Shown here: piece after piece, positions 35,701 to 44,975 of the stretch
Layout of the letters: every line of letters begins with the position of its first letter
How positions within the stretch are numbered: the stretch's first letter is position 1
Assembly (NCBI RefSeq): GCF_015277775.1
Contig: NZ_CP063849.1
Span: 1,364,001-1,428,000 of the forward strand
Direction of reading: 5' to 3'
DNA: 64,000 nucleotides
DNA from: Paludibaculum fermentans
GTDB taxonomy: Bacteria > Acidobacteriota > Terriglobia > Bryobacterales > Bryobacteraceae
Position numbers and translations under genes: made by a program
The notes under the pieces: generated by a model
Told to the model about the DNA's origin: nothing
The model's database searches: none
What the model saw: the letters and a program-made list of their open reading frames with translations, nothing else

Positions 35701-35945
35701 TCCCACAGCAGTTTCTCCATGGGCTTGGTGACGCGCTCTTCCACTTCGCGGGCACTGGCTCCGGGCATGCCCACCATGACGTCGATCATGGGGACGATGA
35801 TCTGGGGCTCCTCTTCGCGCGGCAGCATGATGACGGAGAAGACGCCCATCAGGAGCGAGGCTCCGATGAGGAGCGGCGTCAGTTTGGAGTTGATCCAGCC
35901 GTGGGCCAGGCGGCCGGCCAGACCGTACTTGGGTGTCTCGCTCAC
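32772..35945 (-). CDS. RND efflux transporter permease subunit
   Basis: 1057 residues, the full length of the AcrB superfamily. It shows the N-terminal helix with [25 protein letters not shown], the porter-domain motif [19 protein letters not shown], and [18 protein letters not shown] with the two proton-relay aspartates in TM4; a second six-helix block is at the C-terminus. It exports its substrate with proton influx, together with the adaptor and TolC-like gene upstream. Sequence alone does not settle the substrate; the opening PREEEPQI and the attached DUF2892 gene set it apart from the AcrB drug-pump core. Four-bp overlaps with both neighbours indicate tight translational coupling. Confidence 0.95.
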   Translation of the reverse strand: MSETPKYGLAGRLAHGWINSKLTPLLIGASLLMGVFSVIMLPREEEPQIIVPMIDVMVGMPGASAREVEERVTKPMEKLLWEIPGVEYIYSTSSTGMSMAIVRFKVGEDEEKSIVKLNQKMHSNYDLIPAGATQPLVKPRSIDDVPILALTLHSARYNDFELRRVAAQVHDTIKQVSDVSEVTMLGGQRRALKVTLDANRLSGFNLSPLQVLGAIGQSNQKLPAGQAAQANRETILEAGAWLRNAQDAASLVVAVANGRPVYLRDVATVEDTGEDPTQYVQFASAGKFEPAVTLSIAKRKGMNAITVADHVIERVDALKGGMIPNDVSVTITRNYGETAAEKSNELLFHMGIAVVSVSILIALVLGFRESLIVFTAIPVTLALTLTVFYLYGYTLNRITLFALIFSIGILVDDAIVVVENIVRHTHLPSNNGRPLAEVAVEAVDEVGNPTILATLTVIAAILPMAFVGGLMGPYMRPIPIGSTAAMIFSIIVAFLVTPWAAVRLLKTGESHSANEPEDRFTAFYRHAMDRLLHVPVLRYGFLLMVVVLLLGSMSLVYFEFVKVKMLPFDNKSEFQVIIDMPEGTTLEDTARVTRQLAEATFAQPEVVNVQTYTGTASPYNFNGLVRHYFLRSGPNMADIQVNLLGKGDRKLKSHEIAKQVRERLLPIAHANHARIKVAEVPPGPPVLQTLVAEVYGPTAAGRDRLAAGILNIFDKTPGVVDADWYVEDPQPKQIWQVDREKAALNGVSTADIAQTLRLASAGMSAGLLHVDSAKEDIPITLRLDRATRSDFDRLRSLKVAGRTGNLVALSELVRVENTTSERSIYHKNLMPVTYVTADVAGIMESPVYAILNLGPKIAKLPVDGGYEIQQYTAHQPFEDSKYSMKWDGEWHITYEVFRDLGLAFAAVLVLIYVLVVGWFQSFLTPLIIMAAIPFSLVGILPAHGLMNAFFTATSMIGFIAGAGIVVRNSIILVDFVELRLKEGMPLDKAVIDAGAVRFRPMMLTAAAVVVGSIVILFDPIFQGLAIALMAGEIASLTLSRVTVPIVYFIANRRRQSV

Positions 35946-37114
35946 GGGCGTACCTCGACCTTGCCGCCGTCGGCCAGATTCGTGGGGGCGGGGGAGACGA
36001 CGGCTTCCCCGGGCTGGAGGCCGCTGAGGACTTCGACGCGGCCTTCGGTGCGGGCTCCGGTGGTGATGAGGCGGCCGCGGGCGATGCCGTTGTCGACGAC
36101 GAAGACGCGCTGGACCTGGCCTTGCTCCATGAGGGCCATCACGGGGATCGTCAGGGCTTGTTTGGAGCCCTGGGCGAAGCGGGCGCGGCCGAACATGCCG
36201 CTGCGGAGGGTGCCGGCTCTGGCGAGTCCGATTTTGACGGTGAACGAGCGGGAGGCGGGATCCATGGCGGGGACGATCTCTTCCACGCGGGCGTCGAGGG
36301 GGTGGTCCATCGACTCGAGGTCCACTTTGACGGCGAGGCCGGGGCGGATTGTGGCGAGGCGGGCCTCTTCCACTGAGGCTTCGAGACGGTAGCTGCCGGC
36401 CTGTTCGACGACCAGCAGCGGCATGCCGGGCGCGGCGAGCATGCCGGGCTCGGCCTTGCGTTCAATGACGATGCCGTTGAAGGGCGCGGTCACCTCCGTG
36501 TAGCCACGCATGACCGACGCCTGGGCGACGGCCTCCCCGGCCTGCTTGATCTTCTGGTCGAGCTGGATTCGTTTCGCCTTGGCCATTTCGTAGTTGGCCT
36601 GGGCCATGCGGTGGCGGGCGGAGACTTCGTCGAACTCCTGGGGCGTGATGGATTTCTGATCGAAGAGGCTCTTCATGCGGCCCAGGGTGGAGGCGGCGAG
36701 ATCGAGTTGGGCCTTGGCGGCGGCGATGGCGTTGTCGACCTCGGGAATGGCTCCGCGGGCCTCTTCGCGGGCGGCCTCGGCCTGGCGGACACTGGTTTCG
36801 ATCTCCTTGGCCTCAATGACGGCGACCACCTGCCCGGCCTTGACGGTGTCTCCGGCCTGCGGCTTGAGTTCGCGGATGTAGCCCATGACGCGGGCGGAGA
36901 GGACGGAGGTGGTGCGGGCTTTCACGGTGCCGGTGGCCACGTACTCGTCCGGCATGGCCTCCTGGGCGGTACGGATGACGCTCACCTTGACGGCCGGGGT
37001 ATCATCGGCCTTCTTCGCGGCCGGTTTGTCTCCACCGCAGCCGGTGAGCCACAGGGCGGCCAGACCGAGGGCCGCCAGCTTGGTCGGGTTACTGCAGAAC
37101 ATTCGAATCTCCAT
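35942..37114 (-). CDS. RND periplasmic adaptor (membrane fusion) lipoprotein
   Basis: 390 residues. The signal ends in the lipobox LTGC, so it is probably lipid-anchored in the inner membrane. [32 protein letters not shown] is the lipoyl half-motif of HlyD/AcrA adaptors; a helical hairpin follows at about 100-190, then the second lipoyl half ([23 protein letters not shown]) and the beta-barrel. It couples the pump to the outer-membrane channel. Start overlaps the TolC-like gene by 26 bp and its end overlaps the pump gene by 4 bp. Confidence 0.95.
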   Translation of the reverse strand: MEIRMFCSNPTKLAALGLAALWLTGCGGDKPAAKKADDTPAVKVSVIRTAQEAMPDEYVATGTVKARTTSVLSARVMGYIRELKPQAGDTVKAGQVVAVIEAKEIETSVRQAEAAREEARGAIPEVDNAIAAAKAQLDLAASTLGRMKSLFDQKSITPQEFDEVSARHRMAQANYEMAKAKRIQLDQKIKQAGEAVAQASVMRGYTEVTAPFNGIVIERKAEPGMLAAPGMPLLVVEQAGSYRLEASVEEARLATIRPGLAVKVDLESMDHPLDARVEEIVPAMDPASRSFTVKIGLARAGTLRSGMFGRARFAQGSKQALTIPVMALMEQGQVQRVFVVDNGIARGRLITTGARTEGRVEVLSGLQPGEAVVSPAPTNLADGGKVEVRP

Positions 37115-38402
37115 TCAGAATTCCTTCGGCCTGCTCCACGGCGACGGCCGCCAGACGTTGTTCATAGATCGAGCCCAGGCGGCGCATCTTGGCGTCGAGG
37201 AGGGCGGTTTGGGCGCGCAGGAGGTCAGTGACGGTGGCGAGGCCATTCGAGTAGCGGTTGCGCAGGATGCGGAGGCTCTCCTCGGCCTGGGCAATGGTGG
37301 CGTCGGTGACCTGGATGCGCTCAGTAGCGGAGTCGAACTCGGCCTGGGCGCGGCGGACTTCCAGTTGGACGGCACTCTGCACCTGGCGCTGGCCGGCGGC
37401 AGCGGCATGAGACATCGACTGGGCCTCGGCTACGGCGTTTCGGGTGCGATTACCGTCAAAGAGGGTCCACTTCAGGCCGGCGGCGAACATCCAGTTGGCT
37501 CCGCCCTTCGTGGCGAAGTTCTGGCGGTCGGCTTCGAAAGCTCCGCGCAGGAAGAACTGGGGCCAGTAGCCGGCCTTGGCGGCGGCGGCCTGGGCGGTGG
37601 CGGCTTCCTGGCCTAAACGGGCCATCTCGATCTCCGGCCGGCGGACGGCTTCGGTTTTGAGGGCAGCACCGGCGGGCGTGAGTTCGGTGGTGAGTTTGTG
37701 CTGGGTGTCGAGCGGCAGGCCGAGCGCGTCGTTCAAGGAGGCCTGGGCGATGCGCAGGTCGGCCTGGCGGCGGATGACCTGCTCGCGCATGGAGGCGACG
37801 TGCACCTTAATCGAGAGGACATCGGCGTCGGTGGCCATGCCGGCGGCGCGGATGGTTTCGGCGCGGGCCTGGTCGGCTTCGGCGGTCTTGAGGGCTTCGC
37901 GGGCGACGGTGAGCCCTTCGGAGGCCAAGGTGACGCCGTGATAGGCGCGAGCGGTGCCGGCGGCCAGCATCAACTCCGCCGACTTTTTCTCTTCTTCCGA
38001 GATTTTCCGGCCCAATTCCGCGGCATGGATGGTTTTGCGTAAGCCGCCGAAATCGTAGAGCAATTGTTCGGCGGTGACCGTGGACTGGAAATTGTTGAGA
38101 GGATCCGGACGATTGAGGGAGCCCAGGGCGAAGTTGTTGGCGGTGAACTGGCGCTGGGTGAGCAGGGCTCCGAAGACGTAGACAGGGTTGTTGCCCGACT
38201 GGAACATTTCGGTGTAGCGGACCTGCGGCATGAGGCCTCCGCGCGCCTGGTCGACACGGGCTCCGGCGGCCTGGATCCGGGCTGAGGCTGCTTCCACGGC
38301 GGGATGTTTCGCGAGGGCCATCTTGACGGCATCGCGAAGGCTGAGGGGATCCTGCGCCCGGGCGCCGAGAGCGGCCGCGATCGAAAGAAAGACGATTCTC
38401 AT
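37089..38402 (-). CDS. TolC-family outer-membrane efflux channel
   Basis: About 437 residues from the ATG at 38402, chosen because it opens a signal peptide (MRIVFLSIAAALGARA) and leaves the palindrome at 38437 non-coding; the frame stays open to 38468. Two repeats of the outer-membrane factor fold are visible: SLRDAVKMALAKHPAVEAASARI and the second half around RRPEIEMARLGQEAA, with long amphipathic helices and GLATVTDLLRAQTALLDAKMR near the end. It is the first gene of a four-gene efflux operon. Confidence 0.9.
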   Translation of the reverse strand: MRIVFLSIAAALGARAQDPLSLRDAVKMALAKHPAVEAASARIQAAGARVDQARGGLMPQVRYTEMFQSGNNPVYVFGALLTQRQFTANNFALGSLNRPDPLNNFQSTVTAEQLLYDFGGLRKTIHAAELGRKISEEEKKSAELMLAAGTARAYHGVTLASEGLTVAREALKTAEADQARAETIRAAGMATDADVLSIKVHVASMREQVIRRQADLRIAQASLNDALGLPLDTQHKLTTELTPAGAALKTEAVRRPEIEMARLGQEAATAQAAAAKAGYWPQFFLRGAFEADRQNFATKGGANWMFAAGLKWTLFDGNRTRNAVAEAQSMSHAAAAGQRQVQSAVQLEVRRAQAEFDSATERIQVTDATIAQAEESLRILRNRYSNGLATVTDLLRAQTALLDAKMRRLGSIYEQRLAAVAVEQAEGILNGDSNVLQ

Positions 38403-38436
38403 TCGCACGTCAGAAATGATGCGATTTTCCTCGCCC

Positions 38437-38450
38437 GGTGACATGTCACC
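38437..38450. promoter_or_regulatory. Perfect 14-bp palindrome between efflux operon and osmC
   Basis: GGTGACATGTCACC is fully self-complementary and sits near the middle of the 88-bp divergent gap between the TolC-like gene and osmC. That is the expected place for a shared operator. No regulator gene is adjacent, apart from the sigma factor downstream of osmC. Confidence 0.5.
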
Positions 38451-38490
38451 TTCGCCGTTTGGCTGCATCTTTGCTGATGAAGGCGTTTAT

Positions 38491-38931
38491 ATGGAACTTA
38501 CTGTCAACTATTTAGGCGATGCGCAGTTTGAGGCCGAAGCTCGCGGGCACAAGATTATCTGCGATCAGCCGCTGGACAACGGCGGGGCGGATGAGGGCAT
38601 GACTCCTCCGGAGCTGTTGCTGGCTTCACTGGCCACTTGCGCTGGGTATTACGCAGTACAGTATCTGAATGTCCGCAAGCTGGAGAGCGCGGGTTTGCGC
38701 GTGAAGATCACGGCGGAGAAGGCGAAGGCGCCGGCGCGGTTGGACCAGTTTGTGATTGGGATTGAGGTGCCGGGCGTGTTTGAAGAGAAGGACGTTGAAG
38801 GACTCCGTCGTTCGGCGGAGAAATGCCTGATCAAGAACACCATGCTGGCCACGCCGGCGATTGCCGTGGAGATTCGGACGGGGTCCACGGTATCGCCGGT
38901 TGTTGAGGAGCTTAGTCCGGCAAGCCGCTGA
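38491..38931 (+). CDS. OsmC-family peroxide/thiol-protective protein
   Basis: 146 residues from the ATG at 38491; the frame extends upstream but overlaps the divergent gene. MELTVNYLGDAQFEAEARGHKIICDQP is the usual OsmC opening, GMTPPELLLASLATCAGYY contains the first redox cysteine and SAEKCLIKNTM the second. Such proteins reduce organic hydroperoxides or bind thiols. It is 21 bp upstream of a sigma factor gene on the same strand, so the trio osmC-sigma-anti-sigma may be a stress operon. Confidence 0.92.
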   Translation: MELTVNYLGDAQFEAEARGHKIICDQPLDNGGADEGMTPPELLLASLATCAGYYAVQYLNVRKLESAGLRVKITAEKAKAPARLDQFVIGIEVPGVFEEKDVEGLRRSAEKCLIKNTMLATPAIAVEIRTGSTVSPVVEELSPASR

Positions 38932-38952
38932 ATGAGCAAGTAAGATAAGGGC

Positions 38953-39555
38953 GTGACGACAGTTAGCCGGATTGCTCCGGAAGTGGAATGGGCGCGGCGG
39001 TTGCTGGCCGGCGACGAGTCGGCCTTTACTCCGTTCGTGGAGAGTTTCCAGCACCGGATTTTTCAGTACACCTGGCTGATGTGCGGCCAGCGGGAGGATG
39101 CGGAAGAGGTTGCGCAGGACACGCTGCTGAAGATCTTCGAGAGCTTCGACCAGTTGGAGGATCCGGAGCGCGTCAAGGCCTGGGTCTTCCGGATCGCGAA
39201 GAACTACTGCCTCATGAAGAGGCGCAAGAGCGTGTTCGCGCCGGACCGGGAGTTGTCGCTGGACGAACTGCTGCCGGGCCAGGAGGGGGACCGTCCCATC
39301 CAGGTGGCGGATACGTCCGAACTGCCGGAGGGGCGGGTGCTGCGCCAGGAGTTGAGTGAGGAGTTGGAGCGGGCTATGCGGGCGTTGCCGGATACATACC
39401 GGTCTGTGGTGCTGCTGCGCGACGTGGAAGACCTGTCTACGGCGGATACGGCGGAAGTGCTGGACCTGACAGAGGATACGGTGAAGCAGAGGCTGCACCG
39501 CGGGCGGCTTGCGCTGCGCAAGAGCCTGGCGGCGTATGTGGAGAAGGCGCAATGA
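38953..39555 (+). CDS. ECF-type sigma-70 family RNA polymerase sigma factor
   Basis: 200 residues from a GTG start. Region 2: FESFQHRIFQYTWLMCGQREDAEEVAQDTLLKIF and RVKAWVFRIAKNYC with the -10 recognition face. Region 4: MRALPDTYRSVVLLRDVEDLSTADTAEVLDLTEDTVKQRLHRGR, a canonical -35 binding HTH. No region 1 or 3, as in extracytoplasmic-function sigmas. The next gene, a small zinc-finger protein, overlaps its stop (ATGA) and is probably its anti-sigma. Confidence 0.94.
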   Translation: MTTVSRIAPEVEWARRLLAGDESAFTPFVESFQHRIFQYTWLMCGQREDAEEVAQDTLLKIFESFDQLEDPERVKAWVFRIAKNYCLMKRRKSVFAPDRELSLDELLPGQEGDRPIQVADTSELPEGRVLRQELSEELERAMRALPDTYRSVVLLRDVEDLSTADTAEVLDLTEDTVKQRLHRGRLALRKSLAAYVEKAQ

Positions 39556-39836
39556 CGACGCACCAACACGACAAGCGCGATCCAGCCTGCCTGGAAGTGT
39601 TCGCGAAACTCTCTGAATACGTCGATGGGGAATTGGACGCGGTCGAGTGCCAGGAGGTGGAAGCGCACATCGCCGACTGTCCGCCGTGCGTCGAGTTCCT
39701 GCAGAGCCTGAAGCGGTGTGTGGCCGCGGAGCGGCAATTCCAGGGCAGGGAAGAGTGCGGTCCGGTGCCTCCGGAGTTGGAGCAACGGCTGAAATCGGCC
39801 TGGCAGGCGGCGCTGGCCCGGCGTCATCACGCGTAG
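39552..39836 (+). CDS. Zinc-finger anti-sigma factor (zf-HC2/ZAS type)
   Basis: 94 residues. LSEYVDGELDAVECQEVEAHIADCPPCVEFL contains the HxxxCxxC zinc motif (HIADCPPC) of ZAS-domain anti-sigma factors, with an upstream Cys in DPACLEV. No membrane helix is present, so it is a soluble cytoplasmic antagonist that may respond to thiol oxidation. The start codon overlaps the sigma factor stop by 4 bp, the usual arrangement for partner pairs. Confidence 0.9.
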   Translation: MTTHQHDKRDPACLEVFAKLSEYVDGELDAVECQEVEAHIADCPPCVEFLQSLKRCVAAERQFQGREECGPVPPELEQRLKSAWQAALARRHHA

Positions 39837-39915
39837 CGTCCCCTCGATCATTGAATTCTCTAAAGTCCTGATTCCAGGGCCTCACAATTTACAAGTTGGC
39901 GTCTTCCGGTCGAAC

Positions 39916-39943
39916 GTCTAGTGGAGTATGATCGCCACTAGAC
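39916..39943. promoter_or_regulatory. PadR operator overlapping the promoter of the padR-ADOP operon
   Basis: GTCTAGTGG (39916-39924) and CCACTAGAC (39935-39943) form a perfect 9-bp inverted repeat with a 10-bp spacer. The spacer holds TATGAT (39928-39933), a good -10 box, and the start codon begins at 39945, so the transcript would have almost no leader. A weak TTCCGG lies 18 bp further up as a -35. This fits autorepression by PadR. Confidence 0.65.
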
Positions 39944-39944
39944 C

Positions 39945-40286
39945 ATGCCGAAGCGCGACACGCCCGATATGCTCCAGGGCACCCTGGACATGCTGATCCT
40001 GCAGACCCTGGTGATGGGGCCGGCCCATGGCCATACCATTGCCCATGTGATCGAGCACCGGTCCGAGGAGGTGCTGCAGGTGGAGCACGGGTCGCTGTAT
40101 CCGGCGCTGCACCGGCTGGAGGATCGCGGCTGGATCGCCTCGTTCTGGGGCACCTCGGAAAATAATCGCAAGGCGCGCTACTACCGGCTGACTCCGGCGG
40201 GGCGTAAGCAACTGGTGGCGGAGACGGATCGCTGGACGCAACTGGCGCGGGCCGTGGAGCGCGTGATCCGGCCAGTGGAGGAGTGA
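39945..40286 (+). CDS. PadR-family transcriptional regulator
   Basis: 113 residues. [30 protein letters not shown] is the standard PadR winged-helix opening; [23 protein letters not shown] gives the recognition helix and wing, and [15 protein letters not shown] the second strand of the wing. It lacks the long C-terminal domain of subfamily s1. In this bacterial group it is typically encoded directly ahead of an ADOP permease, as here, with the stop overlapping the next start. A 9-bp inverted repeat just before its ATG is the likely binding site. Confidence 0.95.
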   Translation: MPKRDTPDMLQGTLDMLILQTLVMGPAHGHTIAHVIEHRSEEVLQVEHGSLYPALHRLEDRGWIASFWGTSENNRKARYYRLTPAGRKQLVAETDRWTQLARAVERVIRPVEE

Positions 40287-42946
40287 CGGCTATGGGCTGG
40301 ATGAAGTATTTCCGGCGGGCCCGGTGGGCGCGCGAGCGGGCGGAAGAGATCGACTGCTACATCGAGATCGAGACGGCGGAGAATGTCGAGCGCGGGATGG
40401 CTCCGGACGAGGCGCGGGCGGCGGCGCAGCGCAAGTTCGGCAACCGGCAACTGGTGCAGGAGGAGATCCGCGAGATGAATACGATCCAGCCGTTGGAGAC
40501 GCTGGTGCGCGACGTTCGCTATGCCGCGCGGGCCTTGCGGCGGAGCCCTGGATTCTTCTGCACCGCGGTGCTGACGCTGGCGCTGGGCATTGGCGCGAAT
40601 ACGGCGATCTTCAGCATTGTCGACTCGCTGCTGCTGCGGCCGCTGCCGTATCCCCAGGCGGACCGGCTGGCCCAGGTCTCGCTGGAGTATCGGGGGCAGG
40701 GCGGCGGGCTGATCACGGCGGTGAACGGACGGATCTGGGAGCTGATCCGGGATGGTTCGCCGGGCTTGGACAAGGCGGTGTATAGCGCCTCAGTGACGGG
40801 CATCAACCTGGCGTTCCCGGGGCAGAACCGGGCGGAGTTCGCAAGGCAGCAGAGGGTGGGCAGCGGTTACTTCCGGGTGCTGGGCGTGGCTCCGAGGGTG
40901 GGCCGCGAGTTTTCAGCGGACGAAGACCGGGTGGGCGGCCAGCAGGTGGCGGTGATCAGCCATGCTCTGTGGCAGCGGGTATTCGCAGGTGATCCGGGTG
41001 TCACGGGCAAGACGATCCATCTGCGCGGCGAGCCGCACCAGGTGGTGGGCGTGATGCCGGCGGATTTCCGGACAAACTCCGTGGTGGATGTCTGGACGCC
41101 CCTCAAACCGAGTACAGGCGGGGAAGGGGAGGGTACGAACTACCATGTGATCGCGCGGCTGCCGGAAAGCCTGTCATGGGCGGCCGTCCAGCAGCAACTG
41201 GCGGCGATCTGGGCTGCCCGGCCGCGCACACGCCGGACGAATCAGGTGGAAGAGTATCGTCTGATTGCATTCCCGCTGCAGGCCAGTTTCACGCGGGACA
41301 TCCGCACTCCGCTGCTAATCCTGTGGAGCGCGGTGGGCATGGTGCTTTTGATTGCCTGCGTGAACATCGCCAGCCTGCTGCTGGCCCGCGCGGGTAGCCG
41401 ATCGCGGGAACTGGCGACGCGGCTGGCCCTGGGCTGTGGCCGGGCCGGGGTCGTGCGGCAACTGCTAACGGAGAGTGTTCTGGTTTCGGCGGCGGGCGGT
41501 TTGCTGGGGCTCGCGATGGGGTACTTCGCCCTTTCGGGCCTGGAGAAACTGGCCGGCGACCTGTTCCCGGTGTGGCAACCGGTGCAGGTGGATATGCGGG
41601 TACTGGCCGCGACCTTGGGCCTCTCGCTGTTGACCAGCCTGGTGTTCGGACTGGCTCCGGCGCTGCATTTCAGCCGGATCGACATCCACGGGAACCTGAT
41701 CCAGGGCGGCAGCCGGGGGCACGCGGGGCGGGCGAATCACTGGCCGCAGCGGTTCCTGGTGGTGACGGAAGTCGCGTTGGGTGTGATCCTGCTGGTCTCG
41801 GCCGGACTGCTGCTGCGGAGCTTCGCGCATCTGCGGGGCCTGGATCCCGGCTTTGATCCAAACCGTGTGCTGACAGCGAGTTTCTCGTTGCAGGATGCGC
41901 GGTATAAGGATCCGGTGGCCGTGGGGCGGCTGTTCCGGACTGGCCTGGAACGGATGCGGCAGATTCCGGGCGTGGAGTCGGCCGCGGTGACGTTGAGCCT
42001 GCCGTTCGAGGGTGCATTGAACGTGGGCTTTCACCGGTTGGATGGGCCGGCGGCTCGGGAACAGGGCCGCACGGAGATCACGAATTTCACTTACGTGACG
42101 CCGTCTTATTTTGAGACGCTGCGAATTCCGCTGCGGCGGGGGCGAGTTTTGCAGAATTCCGATTCGGCGTCGACGGCGCCTGTGGCGGTGATCAATGACG
42201 CGTTTGCGGCTGCGTACTTCCGCGAACAGGAGGCGGTGGGCAGCCACTTCTCGTTGGGCCAGCAGCAGGTTGAGGTAGTGGGGGTCGTGGGCAATGTGCA
42301 GTCGGCCGCGGGCTGGGGGCAGTTCGGGCCCTTCGGGCAGGTGCCTTTCATCTACGTCTCATCGGAGCAGGCTCCGGCGAAGATCATGGACCTGGCGCAC
42401 AACTGGTTTGCTCCGCACTGGGTGGTGCGGGGCACTGGCCGCGCCGCCGCGCTGAAGGCCGGCATGGAGCAGGCCGCGGCGGCGGTGGATCCGCTGCTGC
42501 CGATCTCCGGTTTCAAGGCAATGGACGAGGTGCGCGCCGGGACGCTGGCGATGGAGCGCTTCATGATGTCGCTGCTGGCCGGGCTGGCGGCGCTCTCGCT
42601 GCTGTTGTCGGGGATCGGCCTGTATGGGTTGATCTCGGGCAGTGTGCTGGAGCGGACCCGGGAGTTGGGCATTCGCATGGCGCTGGGGGCTACGTTCGGC
42701 CAGGCGGTGAGTTCGGTGGTGTTGCCTGGATTCTGGCTGACACTGGCAGGCCTTTCGATTGGATTGCTGGGCGCAATGGCGGCGACGAGGGTGCTGCGCA
42801 GCATGCTTTGGGGCGTCACGACGACTGATCCGCTGACGCTGGGGGCGGTGGCTTTGGGCCTGATATTAGTGGCGGTGGCGGCGAGCCTGGCTCCGGCGGC
42901 GCGAATTTTAAGGCTGGATCCGGCAAATACACTGCGACACGAATAA
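40283..42946 (+). CDS. ADOP-type (acidobacterial duplicated orphan permease) FtsX/MacB-like permease
   Basis: 887 residues with two MacB-PCD/FtsX units. The N-terminal 70 residues are the ADOP-specific helical stretch ([22 protein letters not shown] ... [16 protein letters not shown]). [27 protein letters not shown] opens the first unit, [28 protein letters not shown] its FtsX core; [17 protein letters not shown] and the final [15 protein letters not shown] are the matching parts of the second. There is no ATPase gene next to it, the reason for 'orphan'. Transported substrate unknown. A GTG at 40283 overlaps the padR stop; ATG at 40292 is an alternative start. Confidence 0.94.
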   Translation: MTAMGWMKYFRRARWARERAEEIDCYIEIETAENVERGMAPDEARAAAQRKFGNRQLVQEEIREMNTIQPLETLVRDVRYAARALRRSPGFFCTAVLTLALGIGANTAIFSIVDSLLLRPLPYPQADRLAQVSLEYRGQGGGLITAVNGRIWELIRDGSPGLDKAVYSASVTGINLAFPGQNRAEFARQQRVGSGYFRVLGVAPRVGREFSADEDRVGGQQVAVISHALWQRVFAGDPGVTGKTIHLRGEPHQVVGVMPADFRTNSVVDVWTPLKPSTGGEGEGTNYHVIARLPESLSWAAVQQQLAAIWAARPRTRRTNQVEEYRLIAFPLQASFTRDIRTPLLILWSAVGMVLLIACVNIASLLLARAGSRSRELATRLALGCGRAGVVRQLLTESVLVSAAGGLLGLAMGYFALSGLEKLAGDLFPVWQPVQVDMRVLAATLGLSLLTSLVFGLAPALHFSRIDIHGNLIQGGSRGHAGRANHWPQRFLVVTEVALGVILLVSAGLLLRSFAHLRGLDPGFDPNRVLTASFSLQDARYKDPVAVGRLFRTGLERMRQIPGVESAAVTLSLPFEGALNVGFHRLDGPAAREQGRTEITNFTYVTPSYFETLRIPLRRGRVLQNSDSASTAPVAVINDAFAAAYFREQEAVGSHFSLGQQQVEVVGVVGNVQSAAGWGQFGPFGQVPFIYVSSEQAPAKIMDLAHNWFAPHWVVRGTGRAAALKAGMEQAAAAVDPLLPISGFKAMDEVRAGTLAMERFMMSLLAGLAALSLLLSGIGLYGLISGSVLERTRELGIRMALGATFGQAVSSVVLPGFWLTLAGLSIGLLGAMAATRVLRSMLWGVTTTDPLTLGAVALGLILVAVAASLAPAARILRLDPANTLRHE

Positions 42947-42988
42947 GAAATGGGGTTATTCTGTTGACCAGCAGAGAGGCTGTCCGGA

Positions 42989-43783
42989 ATGTTCTCCATT
43001 CACCACATCAGCCCGAAATCTATCTTTACGGCGTGGATGTTTAGTATTTTCCTGGGCGCAGCCCTGCCGGGCCAATCCGGAATGGCGCCCAGAATCGGTC
43101 GTTATGGCGACCAGATGCGGATCCAGCTGGAAAGCGGCAGGCCGCTGGCGGCAGCGGCCGAGGCCCTGGAAGTGCAATATGGATGGCAAATCAACTACGA
43201 AGATCCGCCGAGCTACTGCCCGCAGGAAATAACCAATGTCACCGCGCAAGCCAAATCAATCGCAGGGAACGCGGCTCGAGTTCCAGTCCTGAAGCCTGTC
43301 CGGTTTGAGCCGACTTTCATCCAGCCGGTGGATCCACCGACAGCGTCAGAAAGACGCGCCATCGTCAGCCGGGTGGTCGAAGCCGCGCGCAAGTACATCG
43401 GCCGGAATTACACGTTTATGGAAATGGGCGGGAGCTTCGACCTGATTCCTTCGGGCTTCCTCGACGGGAATTGCAAATTCGTTATGCGCTCGTCGGTGAT
43501 GGACACCCGGATCACTTTGCCCGCCGGGCCACGGACTTTCGATCGCGCCTTGCAGGAGTTCACCGCCGCACTCAGTAAGGCGGCCGGCCGGCCGGTGGGA
43601 CTTGGCTCGGCGCCGCTCAACCTGCTGGGCCAGACGCAGTTACCCCTGGCGCCCATGGGCGGGCCCGCGCGATCGGTCCTGCGCCGCCTGATCGAAACCA
43701 GTAAACGGAAGCTGGCGTGGCAGTTGCTGGTGGAACCGGGTAACGGGATGGCGCTGTTGAATCTGCACCAGGTGCAGCGTTAG
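42989..43783 (+). CDS. Secreted hypothetical protein with STN-like segment
   Basis: 264 residues with a signal peptide (IFTAWMFSIFLGAALPGQS). Residues 45-75 (SGRPLAAAAEALEVQYGWQINYEDPP) resemble the short STN domain of secretins and TonB-dependent receptors, which binds partner proteins in the periplasm; the rest is unrecognised. GGPARSVLRRLIETSKRKLAWQLLVEPGNGMALLNLHQV near the C-terminus may be a second such alpha/beta unit. It lies 42 bp after the ADOP stop and converges with the cytochrome operon. Confidence 0.6.
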   Translation: MFSIHHISPKSIFTAWMFSIFLGAALPGQSGMAPRIGRYGDQMRIQLESGRPLAAAAEALEVQYGWQINYEDPPSYCPQEITNVTAQAKSIAGNAARVPVLKPVRFEPTFIQPVDPPTASERRAIVSRVVEAARKYIGRNYTFMEMGGSFDLIPSGFLDGNCKFVMRSSVMDTRITLPAGPRTFDRALQEFTAALSKAAGRPVGLGSAPLNLLGQTQLPLAPMGGPARSVLRRLIETSKRKLAWQLLVEPGNGMALLNLHQVQR

Positions 43784-43823
43784 GAGCGAGGCATGCGGCG
43801 GGTGGAACGGCAGGAATAGGAAA

Positions 43824-43847
43824 AGGGCGGAGCGTAGGCCCCACCCT
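43824..43847. terminator. Bidirectional terminator between hypothetical gene and cytochrome operon
   Basis: AGGGCGGAGC (43824-43833) pairs with GCCCCACCCT (43838-43847), ten pairs with two G-U wobbles and a 4-nt loop. On the minus strand TTTTCC follows, closing the mtr-like operon 24-47 bp past its stop; on the plus strand TCTTC follows. Confidence 0.7.
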
Positions 43848-43870
43848 TCTTCAGACTGAATGTTGACGGA

Positions 43871-44959
43871 CTAGCGGCGCGTCCGGAGATACGCCAGCAG
43901 GTCCGACATGTCGGTGTTCTCGAATCGCGGCCATTTGATGCCCTGGCTCGCCATCTGCTTTTGCATGGACGGGCCGTGGCCCCAGAGGACCGAGATCATC
44001 TCGTAAGAGTTGGCCCGTTCGCCCATCGCCAGTTTCGGCGCCAGGCCCTTGTCGTGGCAGTTGCCGCAGCCGCGGGCTTCGAAGACCTTCTGGCCGCGGG
44101 CAGCCAGGCCGTCATCGGTGGCGAACTGCAGGGCCCAGATGTAGCCGACCAGGCGGCGCATCTCTTCGGGCAACAGTTCGGACTGCTGCTTCATTTTGGA
44201 AGAGTGGTTCCACATCGACGCGGCGAATTCGCTGGCCGTGCGCATGGAGGACTTCTTCGCCAGGCTGTTTTCGCCGACGTGGCAGCCGATGCAGCCCTTG
44301 GCCTGGAACAGGGTTTCGCCCGTGGTCGGCGAGGCCGGCGCGAACTCCGGCTTGAGGTTCTTCGTCTGCGGGAGGTTCTGGAGATAGACCGCGATGTCGT
44401 TCATCTCCAGGGCGGTGAGGATGGGCATCTTCATGCCCTTGGCGCCCATCGTGTCCCGCATCTTGGGCGAGTGGTTCCACATCTGGCGAGCCAGTTCGAT
44501 GGGATCGGTAACCGATGCCCACTTCATGACCGGTGTGCCGCCCAGCCCGTTGGTGGAGGTGATGTTGTGGCATTCCGCGCAGCCCTTGGAGACGAAAAGC
44601 TGGCGGCCGCGGCCGGCGTCGCCCTTCTTCTCGAAGTAGCGGGCGGCAAAGAAGTAAGCGAACAGATCGGCCGATTGCTGGCTGTCCAGCTTGGGCTTGG
44701 TCAGGTTCGCCTTTTCCATGGCAGACCACATCTGGGGCGCGTGATTCCACATCAGGGCCGCCAGATCGGCGGGGGAGTAGCCCCGGCTGGCGCGTTTGCC
44801 CAGATCCGGAGCCATTTTTCCGCCTTCGCCGTTTATGCTATGGCAGGTTTCGCAGTTTTGACTTTTGAAGAGCGCCGCGCCGCGCGAGGAGTCGCCCACC
44901 AGGACGGCTGCCTGCGAGATGACCGCGCCGGCGACCAACCCTATTAAGATTCGCTTCAT
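43871..44959 (-). CDS. Periplasmic c-type cytochrome with four tandem monoheme modules
   Basis: 362 residues with a signal peptide (RILIGLVAGAVISQAA). Four repeats of about 85 aa each carry one heme site (CETCH, CAECH, CIGCH, CGNCH) and, about 40 residues later, a WNHxxxM or WGHxxxM motif (WNHAPQM, WNHSPKM, WNHSSKM, WGHGPSM) whose Met may be the sixth heme ligand. Each module also ends in an L-A-Y-like helix. It is the last gene of the mtr-like operon, 16 bp after the beta-barrel gene, and may shuttle electrons between the inner membrane and the MtrA-type protein. Confidence 0.9.
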   Translation of the reverse strand: MKRILIGLVAGAVISQAAVLVGDSSRGAALFKSQNCETCHSINGEGGKMAPDLGKRASRGYSPADLAALMWNHAPQMWSAMEKANLTKPKLDSQQSADLFAYFFAARYFEKKGDAGRGRQLFVSKGCAECHNITSTNGLGGTPVMKWASVTDPIELARQMWNHSPKMRDTMGAKGMKMPILTALEMNDIAVYLQNLPQTKNLKPEFAPASPTTGETLFQAKGCIGCHVGENSLAKKSSMRTASEFAASMWNHSSKMKQQSELLPEEMRRLVGYIWALQFATDDGLAARGQKVFEARGCGNCHDKGLAPKLAMGERANSYEMISVLWGHGPSMQKQMASQGIKWPRFENTDMSDLLAYLRTRR

Positions 44960-44975
44960 TGTGCTCCTCCGGTCC

